Position numbers and translations under genes: made by a program. Below, one piece after another: positions 10,105-19,194 of a DNA stretch of 64,000 nucleotides. Source of the DNA: Gillisella taibaishanensis (lineage in GTDB: Bacteria; Pseudomonadota; Alphaproteobacteria; Rhizobiales; Rhizobiaceae); the NCBI RefSeq assembly GCF_001938985.1, contig NZ_MKIN01000028.1, positions 1 through 64,000 on the forward strand. The letters run 5' to 3'. Position 1 is the first letter of the stretch; each line of letters opens with the position of its first letter. Below the pieces are notes generated by a model, which was given only the letters and a program-made list of their open reading frames with translations, did not search any database and was not told the DNA's origin.

Positions 10105-10608
10105 ATGCCCAGCGAAAAGACATTATCCGACCTGTTCCTTGACACGCTCAAGGACATCTATTTTGCCGAAAAGCAGATCCTGAAGGCTCTTCCGAAGTTA
10201 GCGCGCGCGGCGCAGTCAGAAGAGGGAAAGGCGGCCTTCCTCCAGCATCGCGAAGAAACCCATGGCCAGATCGAACGCCTTGAGCAGATCTTCGAACTGC
10301 TCGGCAAGCCAGCCCGTGGAAAGACCTGCGAAGCCATTCAGGGCATCCTCGCTGAAGGAGAGGAGATCTTGGAAGAATACAAAGGCACAGCCGCTCTCGA
10401 TGCCGGCCTTATCTCTTCTGCGCAGGCTGTCGAGCACTATGAAATTGCCCGTTACGGCACCCTCAAGTCCTGGGCAAAGCAGCTCGGCTTGAAAGAAGCC
10501 ATACCGTTGCTGGATGCCAATCTCCAGGAAGAGATTGCCACAGACCAGAAGCTGACGGCTCTGGGCGAGGCGTTAGCAAATACCGAGGGCATGAAGAAAG
10601 CCAGCTAA
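10105..10608 (+). CDS. DUF892 (YciE/YciF) ferritin-like protein
   Basis: A 167-residue, mostly helical protein of the YciF/DUF892 family, a ferritin-like four-helix bundle. Carboxylate/His metal-ligand candidates are [12 protein letters not shown] (residues 20-31), [13 protein letters not shown] in the second helix, and [15 protein letters not shown] in the third. The family is stress-induced and may bind a di-iron centre; the substrate is unknown. It is followed by a strong hairpin terminator and then by catalase, so it fits an oxidative or osmotic stress pair. The open frame extends 46 codons upstream, but those residues lack family character, so ATG 10105 is used. Confidence 0.85.
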   Translation: MPSEKTLSDLFLDTLKDIYFAEKQILKALPKLARAAQSEEGKAAFLQHREETHGQIERLEQIFELLGKPARGKTCEAIQGILAEGEEILEEYKGTAALDAGLISSAQAVEHYEIARYGTLKSWAKQLGLKEAIPLLDANLQEEIATDQKLTALGEALANTEGMKKAS

Positions 10609-10627
10609 GCCGGCTCCAAGCTCTGCG

Positions 10628-10660
10628 AGACCGCCTCTTGAGGCGGTCTTCTGCTTTTCA
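10628..10660 (+). terminator. Rho-independent terminator after the DUF892 gene
   Basis: A perfect 9-bp stem (AGACCGCCT at 10628-10636 and AGGCGGTCT at 10641-10649) encloses the loop CTTG and is followed by a T-rich tract (TCTGCTTTT). It lies 20 bases after the stop codon and ends transcription before the catalase gene. Confidence 0.85.
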
Positions 10661-10702
10661 CAACTTCCTCCCCCATCAGAACAAGTGCTCCAGGAGATTT
10701 TC

Positions 10703-12847
10703 ATGGCCAAGACATCAACCCGTGGGCCGGCTGGGTCTAAAACTACGACCAGCAAAATTCATGACCAAACAATGCAGCGCGGCGAGGGCGGCGAACTGCA
10801 TCAGATCGCCGATGGCGACGTACCCCTGCTGACGACAGCGCAGGGCGGTCCTGTTTCCGACGACCAGAATTCTCTGCGCGTGGGGCCGCGTGGTCCGCTT
10901 GTTATGGATGACTTCCATTTCCGCGAGAAGATTTTTCATTTCGACCACGAGCGCATTCCCGAGCGTGTGGTTCATGCCCGCGGCTATGGCGCGCATGGCT
11001 ATTTCGAAACCTATGAATCGCTCGCCGCCTACACCAAGGCCGATCTCTTCCAGCGTCCCGGCGAAAGGACGGAAGCCTTCGTTCGCTTCTCGACGGTTGC
11101 CGGCAACAAGGGCTCCGCCGACCTCGCCCGCGATGTCCGCGGCTTCGCCGTCAAGCTCTACACTCAGGAGGGCAACTGGGACCTTGTCGGCAATAACATC
11201 CCTGTCTTCTTCATCCAGGATGCTATCAAGTTCCCGGACCTGATCCACGCTGCCAAGCAGGAACCCGATCGCGCGTTCCCGCAGGCACAGACCGCTCATG
11301 ACACTTTCTGGGATTTCATCAGCCTAACGCCGGAAAGCATGAACATGGTGATGTGGATCATGTCGGACCGGACCATTCCGCGCTCCTTCCGCTTCATGGA
11401 AGGTTTTGGGGTGCATACCTTCCGCTTCGTCAACGCCAAGGACGAATCCACCTTCGTCAAATTTCACTGGAAGCCGAAGCTGGGTCTCCAGTCGGTCGCC
11501 TGGAACGAGGCCGTCAAGATCAACGGCGCCGATCCCGATTTCCATCGTCGTGATCTCTGGCAATCCATCCAGTCCGGCAATTTTCCGGAATGGGAATTGC
11601 AGGTTCAGCTATTCGATCAGGAGTTTGCCGATAGCTTCGACTTCGACGTGCTCGACCCGACGAAGATCATTCCCGAGGAAATCCTACCGCCTGTCGCAAT
11701 CGGCAGGCTGGTGCTCGACCGCATGCCCGACAACTTCTTTGCGGAGACCGAACAAGTTGCCTTCATGACCCAGAACGTGCCGCCGGGCATTGATTTCAGC
11801 AATGATCCGCTGCTGCAGGGCCGTAATTTCTCGTATCTCGATACACAACTGAAACGTCTAGGCGGACCGAACTTCACCCATCTGCCGATCAATGCGCCGA
11901 AATGTCCCTTTGCGACCTTCCAGCAGGATGGCCACATGGCGATGCGCAATCCGGTGGGCAGGGCGAACTACCAGCCGAACTCCTTCGGTGAAGGGCCTCG
12001 GGAATCGCCGACGCGTGGTTATAGTCATTTCCCGGCGGAAGAGCAGGGGACCAAGGCGCGTCTCCGCCCTGAAAGCTTCGCCGACCACTACAGCCAGGCG
12101 CGACAGTTTTACATCAGCCAGACACCGCCGGAGCAACGGCATATCGCGGCTGCCCTGACCTTCGAGCTCAGCAAGGTAGAAACGGCCGTGATCCGCGAGC
12201 GCATGGTCTCCCATCTCCTGAACATCGATGAGACGCTGGCCAATACCGTGGCCCAGAAGCTCGGCTTCCAGTCGATGCCGAAAGCGGCGGATGCCGCGAT
12301 GCCGACGCGCCAGGATCTGGAGCCATCGCCCTCGCTCAGCATCGTGGAACGCGGCCCGAAACGCTTCGAAGGCCGCAAGCTCGGTATCCTGATCACCGAC
12401 GGAGTCGATGCGAAGCTGCTGAAAAATCTGACAGCGGCGATAACCAAGGAGAAAGCCGTCTTCGAGCTGATCGCACCAAAGGTCGGGGGCGTCAAGGCGG
12501 CGGATGGATCATGGATCGGGGTACAGCACATGATCGACGGCGGGCCATCAGTTCTCTTCGATGCCATCGCGCTCCTGACATCGGCCGAGGCAATGGATGA
12601 TCTCGTCAAGGAAGCGACCGCACGTGATTTCGTGGCGGATGCGTTCCAGCATTGCAAGTTCATTGGTTACGACCAGTCGGCCATGCCTCTTCTTGAAAAG
12701 GCGGGCGTTGCGGAGGCTCTTGACGAGGGAATTATCCCCTTGCCCGGTGACGAAGGTATGGATGGGTTTGTATCATCCCTTGGCAAACTGCGGGTCTGGG
12801 GAAGGGAGCCTTCCGTGAAGCTCGGCAAGGCTTCCGTGCCGAAGTAA
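10703..12847 (+). CDS. katE: Large-subunit (HPII-type) monofunctional catalase
   Basis: A 714-residue clade 2 heme catalase that disproportionates hydrogen peroxide in the cytoplasm. The distal histidine lies in [14 protein letters not shown] (about residue 91), the proximal heme tyrosine in the FSYLDTQ motif (about residue 378), and the catalytic-domain signature [15 protein letters not shown] is intact. From about residue 550 a C-terminal flavodoxin/DJ-1-like domain begins at [16 protein letters not shown], which defines the large-subunit type. The start follows a CCAGGAG site; the frame is open six codons earlier. Rhizobial large catalases are sometimes called katC. Nothing is missing or damaged. 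Confidence 0.95.
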   Translation: MAKTSTRGPAGSKTTTSKIHDQTMQRGEGGELHQIADGDVPLLTTAQGGPVSDDQNSLRVGPRGPLVMDDFHFREKIFHFDHERIPERVVHARGYGAHGYFETYESLAAYTKADLFQRPGERTEAFVRFSTVAGNKGSADLARDVRGFAVKLYTQEGNWDLVGNNIPVFFIQDAIKFPDLIHAAKQEPDRAFPQAQTAHDTFWDFISLTPESMNMVMWIMSDRTIPRSFRFMEGFGVHTFRFVNAKDESTFVKFHWKPKLGLQSVAWNEAVKINGADPDFHRRDLWQSIQSGNFPEWELQVQLFDQEFADSFDFDVLDPTKIIPEEILPPVAIGRLVLDRMPDNFFAETEQVAFMTQNVPPGIDFSNDPLLQGRNFSYLDTQLKRLGGPNFTHLPINAPKCPFATFQQDGHMAMRNPVGRANYQPNSFGEGPRESPTRGYSHFPAEEQGTKARLRPESFADHYSQARQFYISQTPPEQRHIAAALTFELSKVETAVIRERMVSHLLNIDETLANTVAQKLGFQSMPKAADAAMPTRQDLEPSPSLSIVERGPKRFEGRKLGILITDGVDAKLLKNLTAAITKEKAVFELIAPKVGGVKAADGSWIGVQHMIDGGPSVLFDAIALLTSAEAMDDLVKEATARDFVADAFQHCKFIGYDQSAMPLLEKAGVAEALDEGIIPLPGDEGMDGFVSSLGKLRVWGREPSVKLGKASVPK

Positions 12848-12883
12848 TGGGTTCGGCCCCGGCGTTTGGGGGCGGACCATCGT

Positions 12884-13100
12884 CTATGCTCGCGAGTGAG
12901 CCTTCAGGCCATCGCTCGCGAGCAAGCGCGCCAGTGTTTCGGTGATCGCTGGACCGGATGCCACGCCATTCAAAGGGCTTGGTATCTGGACATCGATGCG
13001 TAAGAGATCAATGTCATCCGGTGCTTCAAGGTTGAGGATCGCCCTTTCCGCGTCATCAGCGTCCAGCGCTTCATAACCCGTCGACAGCCTTGGCTTACGC
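12884..13100 (-). pseudogene. Unrecognised C-terminal gene fragment
   Basis: An open minus-strand frame without a start reads GYEALDADDAERAILNL and continues with an acidic, protein-like stretch to a TAG at 12884. It looks like the C-terminal 65 or so residues of a real protein because composition and codon use are normal, but I cannot name the family. It converges on the antiporter-style fragment at 13100, so both seem to be leftovers of a rearrangement. It could be a chance frame. Confidence 0.3.
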
Positions 13101-13435
13101 TGTGTGGCATGAGGCTGCTTGTCTCGCCGGAAGACTGGTGCACCAAATCACTCACCGGCGCGTGGATCAAGGGCATCCTGATGATGGTGATCGGGGCCTT
13201 TGTGATAGGGCTCATCAACAACCTCTTACGTCCTCTGCTGGTGGGACAGGGTGCCAGGCTGCCGGATTATGTCGTGCTGATTTCGACCGGCAGGGGAATT
13301 GGACTCTTCAGCCTCAGTAATTCATTATTGGCCCCCTGATCGTTGTCCTATTCACCTCTGCCGGGTTTCTGTTCACACTGCAACAGCAGGAACCGATATC
13401 GGCATCGGTCCGTCCGAGGAGAGAGAATAGAGGCA
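13100..13435 (+). pseudogene. AI-2E (PerM) family transporter, C-terminal remnant
   Basis: The stretch 13109-13339 encodes GAWIKGILMMVIGAFVIGLI, then NNLLRPLLVG and LPDYVVLISTGRGIGLF. These are the conserved last membrane segments of AI-2E/PerM family permeases. At about 13325 the frame shifts, and the continuation GPLIVVLFTSAGFLFTLQQQ resumes in another frame to a stop near 13435. The N-terminal two thirds are absent. It is a decayed fragment with no function expected. Confidence 0.75.
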
Positions 13436-13889
13436 GTTGACGGCAGGGAAGAGTTTCTAGCTGGCATTGCCGATCGGCCCGTATGCCGCATGTATCAACG
13501 GCATGAAGCTATCATTCTGCGGCTGCTTTTCGATTAACGGCGGCCACAAGCGGACGGTCTCCTATCGGCCATATCGGCCATTACCGAGCGGCGCATGTTG
13601 CCAAAATTACAACAATTAACGTCACGCAGTCACCGAGCGAACGGGTCATCGGTGCGTATCCTTTCGAGACACCTATAATCACCGTATGTGCCTGCAGTTG
13701 CGTGGTTCTCTCTTTTTTCTGTGACATCGACCGACATCGAAACGAAATTCCCTTCCGTCCATCTAACATCGGTTGTTCCCTAGCCGGATCGTTGGCCTCC
13801 GGCCTTCCCGGTAACGCTCAAGTACGTCCGTCACTTGCTCGTGCTTCTTAACAACGGACGGCACGTGAATAGCGATTGAATAGACACCG
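13436..13889. other. Non-coding stretch
   Basis: About 450 bases with only short open frames of unconvincing composition. I see no promoter, repeat or RNA gene that I can support. Confidence 0.4.
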
Positions 13890-14744
13890 CTATGACAGGA
13901 TATTCGCCAGAAATTGCCCGACGGTCTGGGCTTCTGCAGAGAGGCTCGCCCGACCTTCCACCAGTGCGATCTCGGATGCTGGCTGATCGTCGAACCCGTC
14001 CGTGAGGCCGAGCTGACGATGTTCGGGAAGCACCGCGTTAGACGGAAGAAGACTGATCCCGAGGCCGGAAGCGACAGCTGCCTGCACGCCCATTAGGCCT
14101 TGGCTGGTATAGGCGATCCGCCAACGCCGACCGCTGCGCTCGATGGAGCGGATGGCACGATCCCGGTAGATGCAGCCGACGGGAAATACCGCGAGTGGCA
14201 CGGGGTCGGCCTCGGCGGAGCGCGTGGCACTTTCTACCCAGATCAATTGTTCTTTCCAGCTGGCAAGACATGCCCCATCTCCGGGCTCGCGCTTGATCAA
14301 TGCCAGATCAATCTCGCCCGCATCCAGCTGGCGGCGAAGCTCCGTGCTCCAGCCGCTGATTGTATCAAGCCTGATATGGGGTGACGCGGCGGAAAATCCC
14401 GACAGCAGGTCAATCAGGCGACGCCCGGCAAAATCCTCCGGCACCCCCAGGCGCACGGTTCGGGGTGCCATAGGTTTCCGCATGACCTCGTTGGCTTCCT
14501 CCGCGGTTGCAAGTATCCTGCGCGCATAGCTCAGCAGCAATTCCCCGGCCTCAGTCGTCTCGACAGTCCCGGACGATTTGTTCCGATGCAGCAGCGAGGT
14601 GGCCATATTGACCTCCAGCTTTTTGATCTGCTGGCTCACCGTTGATTGCGTCAGGTGCACCCGCTCGGCAGCCTTGGTAAAGCCGCCGCAGTCGACGACG
14701 GCGGCGAAGGTTTTCAGGAGGTCCAGATCGAAGCCGAAGCTCAT
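13890..14744 (-). CDS. LysR-family transcriptional regulator
   Basis: A 284-residue LysR-type regulator. The N-terminal winged helix-turn-helix spans about residues 6-65 (LLKTFAAVVDCGGFTKAAERV, then LTQSTVSQQIKKLE), followed by a linker helix and a two-lobed periplasmic-binding-like effector domain beginning at TVRLGVPEDFAGRRL. It is divergent from the dehalogenase-aldolase pair and is the obvious candidate to control it in response to a pathway metabolite. A TTG start 12 bases further upstream is possible; ATG 14744 gives the usual N-terminal length. Neither start has a strong ribosome-binding site. Confidence 0.88.
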   Translation of the reverse strand: MSFGFDLDLLKTFAAVVDCGGFTKAAERVHLTQSTVSQQIKKLEVNMATSLLHRNKSSGTVETTEAGELLLSYARRILATAEEANEVMRKPMAPRTVRLGVPEDFAGRRLIDLLSGFSAASPHIRLDTISGWSTELRRQLDAGEIDLALIKREPGDGACLASWKEQLIWVESATRSAEADPVPLAVFPVGCIYRDRAIRSIERSGRRWRIAYTSQGLMGVQAAVASGLGISLLPSNAVLPEHRQLGLTDGFDDQPASEIALVEGRASLSAEAQTVGQFLANILS

Positions 14745-14831
14745 TTGATTTGCCAATGACAGGGATGATAATATTTAATTTCTCAATCTACACTGGTTTT
14801 GTCAATCTTGGGAAAAGCTAGGAGAATACAT

Positions 14832-15533
14832 ATGACCTTGACCGGACCCAAGCCGAGCTGGCTGACCTTTGATTGTTACGGAACCCTGATCCAGTGGGAC
14901 GAGGGCCTGTTGGCGGCGATGGATAAGATACTGTCCGCAAAAGGCGGCGATATCGATCAGAAGATTTTCATCGCGGTTTATGACCGGCATGAACATGCGC
15001 TGGAAGCGGAGCGCCCTCACCGCACTTTTGCCAATGTCAGCGCCCTGGCGCTGGAACGGGCCATGGTTGAATTCGGCCTTCCGTTCGAGGCTGCGGATGC
15101 CGATATCCTGACCTCTTCCATCGGCAAAATGCCACCGTTTCCAGAGGTCGTGGCAACTCTGGAAACGTTGAAGGCTGCCGGTTTCCGCCTGGCGATCATC
15201 TCCAACACTGACGACGCCATCATCGCCGGAAATGTCGCCCAGCTGGGCGGTTCCATCGACCGCGTCATCACGGCTGAGCAGGGCGGTGCCTACAAGCCCT
15301 CCAGCGAGATTTTTCATCACGCATGGAAAAGCCTTGGCATCGGCATGAACGATCTCGTCCACATCTGCGCCAGTCCGCATCTTGATCTCGCCGCCGCGCG
15401 TGAGCTTGGATTTCGCACCGTCTGGGTTGACCGTGGCACGGGCCGCAAACCACTGTCTGATTACAAGCCGAATGCAATCGTCCCGACGCTCGACAAGGTG
15501 CCCGCCATCCTTGCTGCGGCAGGCTGGATGTAA
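14832..15533 (+). CDS. HAD-superfamily haloacid dehalogenase type II-like hydrolase
   Basis: A 233-residue HAD hydrolase. The nucleophile is Asp14 in the motif DCYGTLI. The conserved Ser is in IISNTDD, the conserved Lys in GAYKPSSEIF, and the final acidic motif is CASPHLDLAAARELG. The overall plan matches L-2-haloacid dehalogenase type II proteins, but many members are phosphatases, so the substrate is open. The start is set by a GGAG site 8 bases upstream; an in-frame ATG at 14799 is less likely. It is followed after 14 bases by a class II aldolase gene and looks like one operon controlled by the divergent LysR gene. Confidence 0.85.
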   Translation: MTLTGPKPSWLTFDCYGTLIQWDEGLLAAMDKILSAKGGDIDQKIFIAVYDRHEHALEAERPHRTFANVSALALERAMVEFGLPFEAADADILTSSIGKMPPFPEVVATLETLKAAGFRLAIISNTDDAIIAGNVAQLGGSIDRVITAEQGGAYKPSSEIFHHAWKSLGIGMNDLVHICASPHLDLAAARELGFRTVWVDRGTGRKPLSDYKPNAIVPTLDKVPAILAAAGWM

Positions 15534-15547
15534 CCAAGGAGACAAGC

Positions 15548-16339
15548 ATGGCGCATGAACTGAATATTTCCGAGTCCAACCACACTCTCCGGCATAATCT
15601 CCCGCTGGACAGCGAAGACATCTGGCAGGCGAGGGTCGATCTTGCTGCCTGCCTGCGCATGGCTGCTCAGCTGGGCCTTGAAGAGGGGATCTGCAACCAT
15701 TTCTCGGCCGTTGTGCCCGGCCACCCCGATCTCTTTATCGTTAACCGCCTCGGCTGGGCGTTTCAGGAGGCAACTGCTTCATCGCTGCTGATCTGCGATT
15801 TCGAAGGCAATGTGGTTGCAGGTGATGGTGTGCCGGAGGCGACGGCCTTCTACATTCATGCGCGGCTACACAAGATGTCACCCCGGGTCGGCGCTGCCTT
15901 TCATACCCATATGCCGAATGCGACCGCTCTCAGCATGGTGGAAGGCGAACCCTTGGTCTGGGCAGGCCAGACAGCGCTCAAGTTCTACGGCCGCGTGGCG
16001 GTGGACGAGAACTATAACGGTCTCGCGCTCGATGAGAGCGAGGGTGACAGGATCGCTTCCGTCCTCGGCGACAAGGATATCCTGTTCATGAAGAACCATG
16101 GCGTCATGGTCTGTGCGCCGAACATCGCCGAAGCCTGGGATGATCTCTACTATCTCGAACGTGCGGCCGAAGTTCAGTTGAAGGCGATGAGTTCAGGTCG
16201 CGAGCTCCTGCCAGTTTTGCCAGAAATCGCCTCGCAGGCAGCCAAGCAGATGCGCGAGGGCGACCCGGAAAGCGCCAGGATGCACCTGGCGAGCATCCGT
16301 CGGGTACTGGACCGGCAAGCGCCGGACTATCGAGATTGA
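15548..16339 (+). CDS. Class II aldolase/adducin family protein
   Basis: A 263-residue class II aldolase/adducin domain protein. The zinc-binding HTH of AFHTHMPNATALS (about residues 118-130) and the third His in KNHGVMVC are present, as are the N-terminal EEGICNHFS and the Asp-rich ESEGDRI segment. These enzymes cleave or epimerise phosphorylated or free sugar acids using Zn. Members without sugar-phosphate residues act on aldonate or hydroxy-acid substrates, so the substrate cannot be read from sequence. An AAGGAG site precedes the start, 14 bases after the HAD gene. The pair may dehalogenate or dephosphorylate and then cleave one compound, which is inference. Confidence 0.87.
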   Translation: MAHELNISESNHTLRHNLPLDSEDIWQARVDLAACLRMAAQLGLEEGICNHFSAVVPGHPDLFIVNRLGWAFQEATASSLLICDFEGNVVAGDGVPEATAFYIHARLHKMSPRVGAAFHTHMPNATALSMVEGEPLVWAGQTALKFYGRVAVDENYNGLALDESEGDRIASVLGDKDILFMKNHGVMVCAPNIAEAWDDLYYLERAAEVQLKAMSSGRELLPVLPEIASQAAKQMREGDPESARMHLASIRRVLDRQAPDYRD

Positions 16340-16526
16340 TAATCTATTCGCGCCGTCAGGTACGTCTAGAAATCCTCCTGCCGATCTGAGCGATTTCAGG
16401 GGCAGGAGCTTGGTCGATGTGGTTCAAGAGTAACTGCCGGCATGTACTCGCAAGTGAGACGAAAACGAAAGCAAGCGGAGGTAAAGATTGTGGCTGATGC
16501 CGACCCTCGCGTTTGGAGTTTGAACA

Positions 16527-17198
16527 ATGAATGACCTGACAAACTGGAATGGTGTACCTGCTCCAGAAAAACTAGCTATGGAGGGGCGTTATGTGCGTCT
16601 CGAGCCACTGAACGTCGACACACATGGTGACCAGTTGTTTGATGCCGTCAGTGGGCCGGACGCCGAACGTCTTCACCGCTGGCTTCCAGACAAAGTACCG
16701 GAAGACAGGAACGCCTTTCAGAGCTGGTTGGTAGAAAAGGCGGCATCTATCGACCCTCTCTTTTTCGTCGTCATAGACAAGGAAACCGGCAGGGTGGTGG
16801 GGCGGCAAGCGTTGATGGATATTAGCACCACACACGGTTGCGCAGAGATTGGCCATATTTTATGGGGCCCAGGAATGGCAGGCACGCGCCTCGCTACTGA
16901 AGCTTTCTTTCTGTTCGCGGACTATATATTTCAGCTAGGATATCGTCGTTATCAGTGGCGCTGCAATTCGCGAAATGCGCCCTCGCGGAAGGCGGCCGAA
17001 CGTTTTGGATACAAATTTGAGGGCGTATTCCGCCAGAACATGGTGGTCAAAGGCGAAAACCGCGATACAGCTTGGTTTTCGATCATTGATTCTGAGTGGG
17101 AAGCGTTGCGTCGGGGATATCTCAAATGGCTCGAGCCAGAGAATTTCGAGAAAGGCGGCCACCAGAGAACACCGCTTCGCCAAGCATTTCAGCTGTAG
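16527..17198 (+). CDS. GNAT-family N-acetyltransferase (RimJ/RimL-like)
   Basis: A 223-residue acetyltransferase of the RimJ/RimL branch. The N-terminus (GRYVRLEPLNVDTHGDQLF) is the usual start of this family. The acetyl-CoA site is in HILWGPGMAGTRLATEAFFLF (about residues 108-128), and WRCNSRNAPSRKAAERFGYKFEG is the typical C-terminal half. It probably N-acetylates a peptide, protein terminus or small amine. It has a GGAG site and stands alone, about 190 bases after the aldolase gene, with its own control region likely. Confidence 0.85.
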   Translation: MNDLTNWNGVPAPEKLAMEGRYVRLEPLNVDTHGDQLFDAVSGPDAERLHRWLPDKVPEDRNAFQSWLVEKAASIDPLFFVVIDKETGRVVGRQALMDISTTHGCAEIGHILWGPGMAGTRLATEAFFLFADYIFQLGYRRYQWRCNSRNAPSRKAAERFGYKFEGVFRQNMVVKGENRDTAWFSIIDSEWEALRRGYLKWLEPENFEKGGHQRTPLRQAFQL

Positions 17199-17616
17199 GT
17201 GCTAAAGCGCCAGTTTCTTCAGTTCCTCTGCGGGCGCGTCAAACATAATACGGCAGCCGTTCCGCGCGCGGCGTGCTGCTGACCGGCGCTAGCGTTGGCA
17301 CCGGCGGCGGTGTGTTTCGGTTTTTCTCCGGTGGCCTTTAGCACACTGGCGGTTTCCCGCAGGGCGGCAAGCAGATCGTTCGACTTTAACCAGCTACTCC
17401 AAATCGCTACTCGCGAATCAGGTTCTAAAAGGTGACTTGTTCCGATTAAAAAGGAATAATTTGTTCAATGGCTTAGCGCGTTTGTTGCTAAGTGGATTCC
17501 GGGGTGCGCCGGCCGGCACTTACGGAGGATGGGACCATCGACACTTAAGGCCAGGAACAACGTGAATCATCAAACGTTTAGGGACAGGTTCACGTAGTCG
17601 GCAAGGAGATATCGAC
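17199..17616. other. Intergenic stretch, possible decayed minus-strand gene
   Basis: About 400 bases without an intact gene. On the minus strand from about 17395 to 17205 a protein-like reading (SNDLLAALRETASVLKATG, then FDAPAEELKKLAL after an apparent frame change) suggests the C-terminal end of an unknown decayed gene. I cannot name it. The A/T-rich 17440-17470 stretch may hold the promoter of the DUF3606 gene. Confidence 0.3.
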
Positions 17617-17790
17617 ATGGCGACCACATCACGCGGCCGGGCGCAGGACAGAGCGAAGGTCGCAGGCGGACAGGATCATGAGGTCCGATACGAAGCGAAG
17701 AAGGAAGGCGTCTCGAAAGTTGAAGTGAAAGACACCATCAAAAAGGTCGGCAATAGCCGCAACAAGGTCGAAGCGGATCTAAAAGGTTGA
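17617..17790 (+). CDS. DUF3606 domain small protein
   Basis: A 57-residue protein with the DUF3606 core HEVRYEAKKEGVSKVEVKDT and KVGNSRNKVEADL. This small family is widespread in rhizobia and other soil proteobacteria and is of unknown function. An AAGGAG site precedes the ATG. Its TGA overlaps the next start (TGATG at 17788-17792), so the two small genes are probably translated together. It is basic and soluble; a stress role is often suggested, but nothing here shows it. Confidence 0.8.
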   Translation: MATTSRGRAQDRAKVAGGQDHEVRYEAKKEGVSKVEVKDTIKKVGNSRNKVEADLKG

Positions 17791-18047
17791 TGGATCATAT
17801 TTTCGATAAAAGCGTCTCGAGTTCTGCGATTGACGCTCGCGCAGGATCCATTCCGACACACGGCGAACGACAACGGGCGGAAGTCGAGATCAGTGTCACG
17901 AAGAACGTAGGTTTGCGCGCAAGCGTCGATGTCTCGAGCGGCGGCCTGCTTTCGATCGCCGCTCTCGTCTCCAGCATACTTCTATCGACGGCCGTTCTCG
18001 TCCATGTCGCCACGCGCGACGGCCGGTCGAAAAGCCTCTGGCGGTGA
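17790..18047 (+). CDS. Small single-pass membrane protein
   Basis: An 85-residue product, coupled by a TGATG overlap to the DUF3606 gene. The first 50 residues are polar (HGERQRAEVEISVTKNVGLR). Residues about 53-75 (LLSIAALVSSILLSTAVLVHV) form one membrane helix, followed by a short basic tail. I do not recognise the family. The arrangement suggests a membrane partner of the DUF3606 protein, but this rests only on the gene overlap. Confidence 0.5.
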   Translation: MDHIFDKSVSSSAIDARAGSIPTHGERQRAEVEISVTKNVGLRASVDVSSGGLLSIAALVSSILLSTAVLVHVATRDGRSKSLWR

Positions 18048-18114
18048 CGAAGGCTTGCTTGGACGCGATCTTGAAGAGCGCCCTCGGCTTGTCACAGCCT
18101 GAAAGCGAGAGCCC

Positions 18115-18708
18115 TTGTCCGAGAAAACCTTGATCGTCTTCCTGCATGGGATCGGTGCCTCAGGCGCGCAGCTCATGCCACTGGCTTCGTCCTGGCGCAC
18201 CAGCCTTCCAAACACGCGCTTTGTTGCTCCAGATGCCCCGATGCATCACAGGTACGGACATCAGTGGTTCAGCACGGAGGGCAATCCCCTAGACCCGGAC
18301 CGTATAGAAAGCGCCCGAGAAGCATTCGACGGACTTATGAACGACGTCGTCCGTCGGGAAGGGTTTACGGACACCCATGATCGGGTCGCCTTTGTCGGCG
18401 TTTCGCAAGGCGCCATCGTCGCGCTCGACGCCGTTGCCTCGGGGAGATGGAAGGTCGGCGCAATTGTGGCGTTCTCCGGCCTGCTTCCCCCGCAGCCGGT
18501 TTCGCCCGCAAGCAACAGTACGCCGGTGCTTCTGGTGCATGGAGAAAACGACACCACCATCCCTCCCATGGCCGCGCGGCTCGCGGCCGCGCAGATCGCA
18601 ACAGCCGGCTTCAAAGTCGAGCTCGATGTCGAACGGGGCAGCGGACACACGATTTCCAGCACCGGCGCTAAAAAAGCGGTGTCTTTTCTGCAGAAGACCC
18701 TGCTGTAG
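18115..18708 (+). CDS. Carboxylesterase/phospholipase-type alpha/beta hydrolase
   Basis: A 197-residue single-domain alpha/beta hydrolase of the carboxylesterase/phospholipase (YpfH/acyl-protein thioesterase-like) group. The oxyanion strand is FLHGIGASG, the nucleophile Ser97 sits in GVSQG, the acid Asp in VHGENDTTIP and the His in SGHTISS. It is cytoplasmic with no signal peptide and probably hydrolyses short-chain esters. The start is a TTG, the only reasonable codon at the conserved N-terminus. A 55-base piece of this gene (18152-18206) recurs at 54728-54782 within a pseudogene, which points to shared ancestry or past recombination. Confidence 0.82.
   Translation: MSEKTLIVFLHGIGASGAQLMPLASSWRTSLPNTRFVAPDAPMHHRYGHQWFSTEGNPLDPDRIESAREAFDGLMNDVVRREGFTDTHDRVAFVGVSQGAIVALDAVASGRWKVGAIVAFSGLLPPQPVSPASNSTPVLLVHGENDTTIPPMAARLAAAQIATAGFKVELDVERGSGHTISSTGAKKAVSFLQKTLL
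18152..18206. repeat. Dispersed 55-bp repeat, copy 1 (inside esterase gene)
   Basis: These 55 bases match 54728-54782 at 51 positions (differences at 18176, 18180, 18199 and 18200). Here the copy encodes the oxyanion-loop region IGASGAQLMPLASSW. The two copies lie about 36.6 kb apart in the same orientation. Confidence 0.8.
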
Positions 18709-19194
18709 TCGAAACTCGACAGCGGGCGGATCGTTCTTCTTCCATGACCTACTACCACCAGAAACAGGCGGAGGTAGACCACCCACCGCAGGAGGCGGTT
18801 TCATTCACATTCGACCGATTACCGCCGCGCATTTCAGGGAGACCTTCCTAAATGCCAGGTGGAACGACCGCCTTCAGGCTTGGACGATGCCCGGCAAGAT
18901 GGATCGCAAGCGCATAGAACAATCGCTCGCGATGGAAGCCGACCGGCGGAAACCCAACGAAGAGGAGCGCGGCCGCGACGCTTTCGAGCCGATCCTCAGC
19001 CCTTACCTGCAAGCTGCAACTTAAGGCCCGAGTACCACGGTCTTTCAAAGACAATCTCCTGGTCGAGGACTATAGCGCCTTTGTCGGCCCGTAAACCGGT
19101 ACAGTTCACCGAAGGTGTGTCGGCCGTTGTATCCTTTATGGCCGTGAACTCTTGCGCGATCCGCACAGATGAGCGGTTTCTTGGCGCCTTCTTA
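18709..19194. other. Intergenic stretch with a small doubtful frame
   Basis: Roughly 490 bases between the esterase and a LysR gene read on the other strand. A plus-strand frame from ATG 18888 to 19024 encodes 45 charged residues (MDRKRIEQSLAMEADRRK and onward) with no recognised family or clear ribosome-binding site. It may be a small gene or the tail of a lost one. Nothing else is evident. Confidence 0.3.
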